From Erythrocercus mccallii (Eukaryota; Chordata; Aves; Passeriformes; Dicruridae), in NCBI GenBank assembly GCA_013397435.1, contig VZRG01001960.1, positions 53,768 through 117,767 of the forward strand: a stretch of DNA of 64,000 bases, in the 5' to 3' direction. The notes below the pieces were generated by a model. That model searched no databases, was not told the DNA's origin, and was given only the letters and a program-made list of their open reading frames with translations. A program made the translations under genes and the position numbers. Shown in pieces: positions 48,201-60,200 of this stretch; the stretch's first letter is position 1; every line of letters begins with the position of its first letter.

Positions 48201-51200
48201 CAGTACTTAAAGTATCCAGCAATAAGTTGTGAAGCTAGAAAAGCTGTTCTTCAGAAACCACATATTGAACATGGATTCCAGATCTTACCGAAATTATTCT
48301 ACCAGGAGCTCACTTTGTAGGAGAAACTACTTTGGTTCAGTGGCAGGTGCTGTGTTTGGAAACTGCACAAACTTGCTAAATGTCTTGGAGTGTGGTAGAT
48401 ACTCGCTGTCCACAAAGCACCACTGCAAAACCAGACAGGAGGCTGGGCCCTGCTTCTCCACAGCTGCTGCCAGGAGCAACATTGAGAGGATTTTGTTGTC
48501 CCCTGACACAGCTTCTCTTCTATTTCGTGAAATTTTGAACCTCAGACTAGTAACCTACTTCTCTGATGTCCAGTGGACGATGCTGTTGAAGACCTGTAGC
48601 TGTGCTGATTACCAACATGACAGTGAGAGGTGTGATCTGAAAATCAGACTGAATTCTTCTTGCTTGAATGAAAACTTGAGCAGGTGTCTGAAACCTGAAC
48701 CATCTCAATTCCTTTTGTAAAGCCACAGTTTTACTCCCAGGAGGTCTTTTGTCTCTGGAGTAGGGTCATGCTGACCTCTAGGGAAGCATCCAGAGGTAAA
48801 GGTGTGGCCTCACCCCATCCTGTGGGCTGTGTCCTACTGGGAATAAACAATTTAATCTACTTGGTTTGCTTAGAACCTGCCTGTCTCTTTGCCTTTGTTG
48901 CAGCCCATTTTCAAGCAGTCATTGCAGCTTTTGATATTTTGCTTTTAGAGGCAGTTTTCTCTCTATTACAGAGAAATGAGAGATGATAGATAATATCTCC
49001 CATATTTATACTAAACTTCACTTTCTGATGGAGCATAGATAAAACTTTCAAAAAGATTTAATGTCATTAGTTGTCCATGGCAGTTAATATATTTGAAACA
49101 GTACTTCCAACACAGTAAATAACACATTAAGGTTGATTAAGTTACACTTCAAAGTACAAACTACATCTGTAAACAAAATTGCATTGAAGCAAGTGACATT
49201 CAATGGACTTTACATCATTAAATTATTATAACTGTTTTTTTGTTATTGCTGATTTTGGCAACATTGCAGATATCCAAGAGCTTGTATAGATATGATTCTC
49301 CCATCTCTTCTCCAAAAGTAGTTATGACTTTGTTTAATGCCACGGGACTTTCTGGGAGATGATTCATGGAGTACTCACCAGTAGGACGCCAAAATGGGTA
49401 AGATGGTTACAAAAACAGATTGTATAATTCATATCTGTATATTCTATTTCACACCCTGATGTATTCCAACCACCCAGTCCATCTGTGTAAAAGAGAAAAA
49501 GGATTTTTAAGCAGAGTTAGTCATCCTCCATCATTTATAGCTCTGTAGCACACAGGGTGTGTGAAGACGAGCTCAAGTTAGTACAGATTGCAGGGTCATT
49601 TATCAGTACACAAGTGAGATTTCACACTGAAACACATCTTCTGTAGTCGCCTGAAAACCTCAAAATTTGGATAAAAGCTTTTGATGGAATGAAGAAGAAT
49701 TTGAAGTCATTTACAGAAGGAAGGAAGGAAGGAAGGAAGGAAGGAAGGAAGGAAGGAAGGAAGNAGGAAGGAAGGAAGGAAGGAAGGAAGGAAGGAAGGA
49801 AGGAAGGAAGGAAGGAAGGAAGGAAGGAAGGAAGGAAGGAAGGAGAGAGAAAGAGAGGGAGAGAAATAGGGAGAGAAAGAGAGAAAGAGAGAGAGAGAGA
49901 AAGGGAGAAGGGAGAAGGAGAGAGAAAGAGAGAAAGAGAGCCTAGTGTCAGGCTGTATTGTGCTGAAGGATGTGGAAACAGAAGAAAAGAAACACACACA
50001 CAGCAGACAATTTGTTTAGGCAGAGTGCAGCACTGAAATATCCAGATCTTCCCTGGTAAGACTGAACATTATGACTCTCTTTATGTGGTGTGCATCACAT
50101 ATTTAGAAGCTAAGCTTCTGATTAAAAAGAAACAAATAATTTCTGCTCCTAGTAATTGCAGAGGAAACCTCTCCCACATGCTCTGAGTTAACCCAATTCA
50201 CAGTTATCTCTCTGTGTCTGGTGACTGTCTGAGCCATTTTAAAGACCTGACCCCAGCAAAGCCCCTACTGTATTCCCTGAAGTCACAGTAAGAATTCATC
50301 TGACATTTCATTGCATTTCTCCCTTTTTCTTAGGCAGTCTTCTTATTCATGCAGATGCAGCACTGCACAATGCCATACCCCTATCCCTGGGGATAACACT
50401 GAGTACTGAGGTGTTGACATCAACAAAAAGCAGCAGCACAAACTCAAGTTTCCAGGTGCAAATGTATAGTCAAAGCTTCTGTGATGCTGGAGACAGAGCT
50501 AGCTCGGCAAGTGACACTTACTGTTTTTCCCAAAGTCCCAAAAGACACAGTGCACTGCTGCATTACCCTGGAAACAGAAGAAAGGAGGCTGTGACGTTTA
50601 TTCAGGGCATCTGCACTCTCTCTGCACTTGCAGATGGCGTATCTCACCCCTAATTGGGGTGTATAACTAAGGCACTTGGATTTGATTTCCCCTGCCACGC
50701 TTGGCAGCAAAGCCCACTGGTGTCTGTGATTGTGTGTGCAGTGCTGCAGGGGGTCTCTGGGTGATGATGTGGAGTGGAGATGCCATGAGGTCAGGGGCAG
50801 CTGGACTCCTGGGGCTGGGGAGCCAGCCAGGATGTTGGCCATCTCAGCCATGGCACTAAACTAGAAGAGTCTCACTTTCTGCCTTACCTTTTTATCCTTT
50901 TTATCCTTTTTATCTTTCAATACCTTGTATTTGAAGGACAAATTACTGTTATTTTTTAAGGATAGCGGCAGATCTGACAAATCATTCACCTTAGACCAAT
51001 TCCTGTGTCTAATCTCATTGGGCTCATGTGGTGCCTGAGGTGTCACACCAAATTACTGGTGAAATTCAAAAGTTATGACTAAGACCTGGAATAAAAACCT
51101 GAGATTTTATACGTTTTGAAGAAACCCAACAAGAAACCTTTAGAATTTCAGCAATTCCCCTCTCTGAAACCAGGCTTGGAAGACTAATGAGAGCTGAATA

Positions 51201-54200
51201 GATGTAAATGGAAATTCAATGCAATGATTTTTCTTAGGGACATTCTAGTTTATTACTCATAATGCTGCAGCAAACTTTTCCAAGCACAAATTCATTTACT
51301 TTTATTATTATTATATCATTAATAAAGTTTAATAATGCACAGAGTTTACAGGAAGCCAGCCTAACAGATAAGCTGTTAAGATGTGTGATTTGTAGGCTGT
51401 CAAATATAATTAGGCACAGAGCCAAAGATGTAGGTTTGGATGATAACTCATTAAATATTTAATTAAGATAATTTTAAAAGGTCAAGGAAAAAATCTGAAA
51501 GGTGCCAGATGGCCTGGTGGAGTAAAAATGACAGAAGAGAGGGGATATCTAGGTGAAATTTCTGGGCATATATTTGCTGAATGGAAGGAGCACTTTGCCA
51601 TGAGAGCAGCAATTACAAATTCTCATTAACTTGAACTTTAACCAAGTTCATCCTATTGAATAATTTTGTTCTGCCTTGGGTTTGTCATATACTCATGTGG
51701 AGGCTGGACCTTAAACACTGGCAGCACAAAAATGTTAAGGAGGAATTCAATCAACAAGTCTGACCCATGCTCATTTAAAAATAAAATAGACTTCAGCTTT
51801 TTGAAATACCATTTTGAAATAAAGCAAAACAATTTGATTTTGAAAACATCTTTGCAAGGTTTGGGTTTTTTTTAAAGTTCCTCTCTTTTGGTGACTTAAA
51901 CTATTTTCCAAATTCAGATCAAGGAGAAATCATTTCAGCCCAACCCAAAACCCACTATTTTCTGGAAAATAAACTATTCCTTGAAAAAAAAATTGTCTAG
52001 ATCAGAAAAAGGAAACAATAACAATGTCCCTTGTTGCTAAGCATGGATTTAGAGTGGAGACACAAGCTTTAGTGATCTGCAGCAATTATTAAACACTGAA
52101 ATCTGTGTGGTCAGTCAATGTTTGGGTCCAAGTATCATGGAGAGGTCAAGCAGCAAGATGTTTTATTTGTCCTGTTCACAGTTTACTGAAAGGGTAACTG
52201 AAGTCAGCTTTGCCTCACCCTGTCCCTGATGAAATGAACGCATCCTACCCTGTTCTGGTCTATGTGGTGGAGAGTGACTGTCACGGGCTCATTAAGGTTC
52301 TGAATTGATGCATTTTCAATGCTGGCACTCACAACATAAGTGTTCAACCTCTCCATCGTTAAACTGTCATCCTGCAGGGGAAAAACACACACATGTAAAA
52401 TGAATCCAACATCTGCCCTGCTCTCATTTTTTTAAACTGTATTCCCTGGAAATGGTGATCAGCTAAACTCCATGGGATCACTGATATAATTTAGCTACTT
52501 GCTATATCATTAAAAAGTGTAGTTAGCTGCAGCTCAGGGACAGTCTCCACATCAGCTGAAGCAGAACTGGGTTTCAGATGCACCAGCTGGATTGAGAAAG
52601 ATGTCTAATTGTTTCAGTACATTTAAACATTTGGTTATACATCATTAAGCTCATTAGACCAGAGACACAACTGTGAATGCTCCTTCCTTGTGCAAAGCAT
52701 TGTTTAGCACACTGTACAAGCCATCATTTCAAAGAAATGTCTCCTTTTCTAAATTATACCCACCTGTCCTTAAGAAAATACAATAAGTACTAGAACAGTC
52801 ATAAATCCTGCACATCATGCTGCTATATTATTTTAACGGAGACATAAGTCTTGAAATTATTTTTGTGACACTGGGCATATGTATGCATCATCCTTACTAT
52901 CAGAGAAGGTTAGGGTATGTTCTTGTCCTACAGAACAGAAGGACTAGAATAACATCAGCTACAGAAAATGAAAAAAAAATCAAAAAATCAAAGGCACCTC
53001 TCAGAGCATCCTTGCCTCAGAGGTTTTGCTGCCTGCACACCCCTCCATCAGTCTGATGCTAATGTGCCCAGAACAGATGATGCTGTTGGGATTTCTTTGG
53101 TAGGCACTGAGAACAGCTGAGCCCATTCCTGCTGTGTTAGGGTTTGCTGGGAGTCATAGTTACCAGAAAAAGTGAAGTAGTGCCAAAAAACTTGAACTGG
53201 ATCTTTGAATGCTTGTCCGGGTCAGAGTACTCAATCCCTAGGAAGTTCTTCAGGGATTTTGGCAAAAACACTGAGGCCAAAGCCTTTTTGAAAGGGTTTT
53301 CTTGTACACTGATCTGCAGGAGAGAGATGACATGCTCAGAGGTGCTATCTTCAGGTCAAAGTCAAAATGAGACAAAAGAGCAGGAGGATTGTCTGGTTTA
53401 ATCAGAGGTCCCTGAGGTGATACTTTGCTCTCACCTTGAGATCCACACCTCTGTTGTAGGAGGTAATTCCAAAGGCCAGTCCTCCAAACAGGCTGGGATC
53501 TGGACGCAGCACCAAGAGGGCCAAGGACGTGGTTATGACGGACATATTTCTCTCTGTGTAGGTAACCTTATAGCCCATCTCCTCAGTCATCTTCAGGATA
53601 CTTCAACAAGAGCAACAGAAAGAAAAAAACCACAACTTTTGAAATGTTCTGCTGGTTTCATAATACACACTTGAGAGACTAAAAGCTTTTGCTCTGATTT
53701 ATGATCACAAGGAGCAAGCACTAGAACAGAATGGGTCCATTTTGGCATTTGTCTGCACAGGCACAGGTGATGGCAAGCAGTTGAGTTGGCATGATTCAGT
53801 GGCCTGGCAGGTGGAAGATACCCTCCTGCAGGGACCACAGAAGGAGGTTCTGAGAAGACCTGAGTCAAAATCCACACCCAGTCAAAAACTGCACTTCATC
53901 TGTAAGTAAAACCTGCTAATTTGATTATTTTCAATCATCTAATAGTACCAGGAGATCAAATACCAGAGCCAGAACAATTTAGTCTGATAGAAACCTCAGG
54001 AAGCCCATCCTCCTACTCCTACTCCTCACCACCTCAGGCAGGATATGCTCTGAAGGCAGAGTTGCTGCTCAGGGGTTTGTCCAGCAAAGCTCTGAATGGA
54101 TAAACTCCATGTCCTTGCATTTGCCGTTGTCAAGGCTGGCTGCACTGTCCCACTGCTCTGGACAGTGCTCTGCTCAGATACTCAAAACCAGGCAGCCAAG

Positions 54201-57200
54201 TTCCCTTTAAGACCTCTAAGAAGAGAGGTGTTTTTAAAGCTAAGAACCTCAATTTTAGCATGTGTGAGAATCACATCATGGATGCAGGATCCTAAATACA
54301 GATTTTGAAGACTAACATTGAATAGCTGTGTTTAAAACGTCTTTACCAGCAAGGGTAGAGGGTGAGAGTTGTGTCTCCAGGCTGATCTGCCCACAGCCCT
54401 CACTGCTGAGCCACAAAGATCCTTGTAAGAAGTGATGGCAGCTGAGCAGTCCCTGGGCTGCCTCTAGGCTTGGATGCCCACAGGGAATAACACTGGAACG
54501 GGGACTTCTGCAGAACTGGTTCTGCTAAAAGCACCTTTGACCATACAATAGCCAATTTCTGCTGGTAAGAACCTCAAATTATGTTTAAGATCAAAGTACA
54601 GAAATTGGTAGCTCTGGTGATGGTATTTTAGTAGACTGCCATTTCAGCTTAGGAAACCTCTTCTGGGCAAGTTATCTTACTTACCTATTGATTATTTTTC
54701 TGAAGTTCTCATCTTCTATTTCTTGCAGCAGAATATAGTCTACTATAGACAATACAGTCTCTGCAAGTGTCACACTCACATCTGCAAGCTCTACAATATC
54801 AGAAATTTTACTTGCAATGATTTCTACTTCTTTCACACGGAGTGTTACATCAGGCAAGAGGTATAAAATATGCTGTACAATATCTTGTGCATTCTCTGAA
54901 AAAAAAAAGAAATGCACATGATTTACATGGCATAGTTATCTGTCTGTCCATACAGCTACCTGTCTCTCTCTAATACCCCTGATCTATTACAAACTTATGT
55001 CCTAAGAATAAGTCAATAAGTCTTTGACATGTCAATGAAACCAGCAAAAACTTTAAATTCTGCATATGTCAGATTTTATTTTAACGGAAGAAAACAATGT
55101 ACTTTTCAAAAGAATGCTATCTGCAAATAATATTTAATTCTAACTTTGGTTGTTTACAAGAATTAGTGAGTTCCAAATTACATAATATCTGCCCCCGTCC
55201 CTAATGCTGCTTACCTGGTACAGCAGCAAAAGCAAATCCTGAATGGTATTTTGTATTTGCCATTCATCATTTGATCATCCTTCTATAATATTTTAATAGA
55301 AGCAAATTTTACACCCTGGGAGTCAGACTGTGTGCAACTGCAGATATTTTTCCATGACCTATTATTGATGCACTGCTGAGGATGAGGATAAGCTCTGGTA
55401 TTGGGTTTGTTCACCACTCAAACTACTCGCACTGTTTGGCATAGCTTAAAAAAAGTATAAACAGGTGGTAGAGGTCATCTCATAGCTTACATGAATTACA
55501 GCACCAACTTTTCAACTACAGACACTGATTCGTGCTTCTTTCCATTGTGAACTGCTTTGATGTGGTAACAGAGCACATAGACAGGCAAAACCTGCCACAT
55601 TATTCACTGGTTACTGACCTAGCCATAAACCTAAGTGTAGGCTTTGAGAATAGATTATTTGATAGTGAATTTGGAAGGACCTGCAAAATTTATCAACAGT
55701 AAAAAACCTTTAAGATGACCAGATGAGCAGGGTGCACTAAAACAACCTTCTTCAGATGTGCAACTCGAGCATTATCTAATTACAACTATTTTGACTGTGA
55801 TTCACTATGTCATTAAAGTATCTGGTGCCATACCTTCCGTTAGCTTGATATCTTGGAGGTCTAGAATATTATTTGGAAGTTTTTCCAGTAATTTGCATTT
55901 AGTCATGTTTGGTTTCTTCCAAAAACCTTTCTCAAGTTCAATGCTAATATCACTGAAAAATGAAAACAATGCACATTGTTACCAGAAAAAATATATCATC
56001 ATGATGTTCCTCATTTTTCCCAGATAGCTAAATCAGATTAGCTATCAGATAGCTAAAATTGCAATTTATTAATCCAACTTAAAATGGACTTTCAAGTCAG
56101 ATCTGACTTAGCATTCACTCAGCAGAGTGCAGGCAGCCCCAAATGCCAGAGCCACGTGAAACACACCTTGAGGTATTGGAGGGCAGGAGTCATTAAGAGA
56201 AGGCACAAAATGTTACGGGGCAAGGTTTCCCCTTCCTGCCCAAGCAGAAAGTCAGGTCCCTGCCTTTCCAGCAGGTTCCCCCTGCTGCAGGTGATGGGAA
56301 TGATACCACACCCTTTTCCTGCAGCCCATGCGGGACCAGCTCTGGATTTCTTTGCATCTTCCTTGGCATGGCACTGCTGTGTGCCGTGGCAGACTGCCAT
56401 CTGATTTACCATTACAAAACCTGCTGCTCCCCCTTGTTTTCCATGGAGGAATCAATAAAACATGTCTCATCACTCACCAGCTCCTCTGAGCAGACTGAAA
56501 AGGGTTTTTCCTGCAGCTGTCTGCTGTCTTGGAGGCTGGACTTCTTACAGGCCAGGAATAATTCCCGTTGCACCTCGTGAGGGAAAAGCTTTGTGGAAAA
56601 CCCAATAGTGCTGAGGAGGAAATAAATAAAAGCTCTTTACAAAGACTCAATAGCCAAAAAGAAGACACACCTTCACCCTGTCCCCCACCCTGCTGACACC
56701 CAGGGACTGAGCTGTCCTGTGGACCTGGTTTCCTGATGGGAGTGAGTTATAATTTGCAGAGTGGAAAGGAGCATTTGACAGGTTTACTGTCCATAAGAAA
56801 ACATTTTGTTTAAATATTTAATCTCTTCTTCTACAATTTTTTCTCTTTTATTTGACAAAATCAGTTCTCAGGTACAGAGTTTCCATCATCACAAACCATA
56901 TTCAATGACAGCACACCCTCCAGGCTTCTCTAATTTATGAAAGTGCTTCACATTGCCCCTCATTAACCCATCCATGTCTTTCCTCCAGGCTTGTTGTTTT
57001 ATCATCTGCAATTGATATTTTGCAAGTTACTTCTATAAAATGTGGTTTTGAATCTCAGGTATAGTCTGTTAGCTCTTATCTCTGGCTTACTCCTGCTTTT
57101 TATAAGACCAGAGATGGTGACCAAACCAACAAAATACTTATTTGCCATCTGAGAATTGGTCCAATATGTACAGGCATTAAGAAAATGCTGGCAGGTAGAT

Positions 57201-60200
57201 TAGGTTTGCTTTCTCAATTTCAGTCTCCCTGGGGTACTCGCCACCACCAGGAGCTCTTGGATTTATAGCTGCATCAGCTTTACTCTGCCTTCATTGCAGA
57301 GGTGTTCAGACCTGCCTGGGCTCCAGGATTCATGTTTGAACTTGTCTCCATTTGTCTAGAACCCAAGTTTTTGATATCGCTGTCATTGCATGATGTTCTA
57401 CAGATTGTACATCACATGAGGTAAGTCTGGTTACTTGTAAGGATGTTTTCTAGCCTAACCTCTCCACTGAATATAAATTTGATAAAAAACACTTATAAAC
57501 AGAATTGCAAAGTATGTGATTTCCAGTGAGGTTTCAGCAAGGTTTTACCTATTGACTTCACAGCCATGTCTTCAGGTTTCACATACAGGGAAAATGGTTC
57601 CTCTTTGTAAGTATCATTCAACAACTCTTTGATCTTCAGACTCAAGTCTTGCATTTCCAGGGATGTGTCCTTTACAGTGACCTTACAGATGTAGCTACAA
57701 AGAGAGTACACAAACAAGGCTGCCATGTTAGTAACATTTCACAAATATAAATGGCTACAAAATCAAGGCATAACCCAGATAATTACACTGAATTGGATAA
57801 CGTATGTGTTTTTCTCACTGTAAGTGCAGCACTGAGAAAATGCTTTCTAAACCAGAAAATACTGGGAATACAGGTACAAGTATCTCTCTATGGTTTCACG
57901 GTATATGCCTCTAAAGATTTCCTAAGAACTTTATTTGGCAAAGGAACATCTCTGTCACAAGTAAGGGTTTTTCAATATCTAAAGTTCGGAGAGAGCCAAT
58001 CATAAAATAGTGAGGTGTTTGAGCATTCTGTGACTCCACGGCTCTCTGGAAGACTGGGATTTAACCAACCACTTTCAGCATCTCTAGTGGATTCCACTTC
58101 TCCTCAGAACAGCTTTCAGTCTGAGTAATTATGCTCAGTGACTCTGGAAGGCTTGGAAAGACCGTATGTCTCTTTGAGTGGCTTCAGGCATGGCAGGAAA
58201 AAGCAAGAAGTCATGGGTGGATGGCCTCATGGATCTCTAATTTAACTGAGGGCTATGAGTGAGAGTTCCTTAGGGCTGGGATATTTCAAGCTTTTTCAAT
58301 TCACATGGCTGTCCACCAGTCATCATGGTCTTTCAAAACCACTCATAACCCCTTGGAGGTGATGGGAATTCACCTCCTTCTCCTGGCCTGGGGTCAGAAG
58401 GCAATTAGGATTTCCTACAGAAGAGATGCAGGATTCATCCTGGTATCCTTCTTGGGCACTGTCCACTCACGGTTCTGCCTCTAGTGAAGGACCGTGCCCA
58501 GGGCCAGCTCTTACAGGGAAGCACAAACCTCACAGCTTGCCATGGGAGCACTGTGAATCTCCCAAGATCTGGAGTATGAGAGGGAAACTTTGGATGCCCA
58601 AACACATTTCCCCCATGTCAAGCATTCCTGGTGTTCTGACCTCCATGTGCACTTTTCTGGTCACTCTGAAACTTAAAGAGCCATGGAGGGATATAATTCC
58701 TCCTCCCCCTAGAAATGAAATCAGTACAAACTATGGACATCCAGTTCATAACTCCGGTCTTACCTTTGTGACATCTGTTTTACCTTCCCCTTCAGTTTGC
58801 ATGGAAGGACACAGAAAGTTAGAAACTGGTTAGAATCAACAGGAACAAATTGTTTTTAGAGGAAATCAACTAGAAGAAACTCAGTGTGCTCGTTAAAGCA
58901 GAGCCTGTTGCTTTAAGTGTTACTGGGACCTGGCACCTGGGAGGAGCATTTGTTTCACAGTACTGTCAGGGGTTCATAGAATAATTAAATAATTTCAACA
59001 AAACACAATAGCATCAACATTTAGACCCTTCAACTACTATATCCTCTCTGCAGAGGTAAGAAAAATATATCTGTCTATAAAAAGTATCAGAAAATAAAAA
59101 ATTACACACTTGAGTCCCCTTATAGGTACCATGGTGTGGATAATTATCCCTGAAAACAAAAGAGAATAGAACAATTATTTCACAGTAGCATGCAACTGTA
59201 ACATGCCCATTTCTGCTACCACCTAAAAAAAAAATCTTGTAACCACAATAAGCCTGACTTTACAGTTTAGAAGTCATCTTGAGTTTAGCATAGGTATATC
59301 TACAGAAGTCACCAGGAACAAGTGCTATAATTGATAGGCAATCTGACAAAAAAATGTTTCTTCCAGAATGGGAAAAACCTTCCCTTAATGTTTTATGAAC
59401 TGGATTCATCCCACATGAACAAGTGCAGCATGTTACTGTATTGTCAGCTATAAAACAAGCAGTACCTGTGGCAGTCAGAGAAGAAAATAGGAAGTCAAAA
59501 TAGACATGACAAAATTCTAAATCTGTACATGTGACATATTTACAAATTGCTAAAATATCTCTCTCTGCTGCTCACAGTTTGGATGTGAAAACAGGTGGAA
59601 TGGGCTAAAAGGAACAAAATCAGGGAATCTGGTGCAAGAAACCATTGTTTTTAGCAGCATTTTCAAACTATAACATCCTTTCATGAGACACTGCCACACA
59701 AGAGCCCAGGGCCTGTGAGCCTCGTTCCCCTCTGTAACCCCCAAACAGACTGGTCAGTTGGGAAATGGGTATCTGGAACCTGACTGCTTAAAGGACAGAG
59801 GGTCAAGGTGACACCACCACACAGCCAGAACTTTACCTGACTTTAAGGTTTGTCACAACAAATCCTTCTCCAGTAAATATGATATTAAACTAGAAAGAAA
59901 ACAGTAACATTTTTATTAGCATGATATAGCAATACTTTTCTTAGACCTGTTTGTAAATTTAGAATTGTCATCAAAAGTCTAAATCCCAATGAAAGAGGCT
60001 AAGAATTTTTGCAAAATTTTAATGCTTTTCCCTTCCTTCAGAATTCCATTTTGTCCCATTGTATATTAAATAACATGACTCTGAAACAGCATAGTTGTCA
60101 CATGGATGCTCATTTCTGTGTTGTCCCAACAGTTTGTGTTCTGTACATTGGGTGTGGGATTAGATAACCTATAGAGGTCCCTTCCAACCCATTCTATTCC

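Noticed and set aside
49622..50036. Open frames of repeated KEGRKEGR or SFLPSFLP residues
   Set aside because: These are translations of the GGAA microsatellite and cross an undetermined base; not genes.
58426..58833. 135-codon plus-strand frame
   Set aside because: No recognisable domain, opposite strand in an ADGRG4 intron and no splice or promoter context; probably chance.
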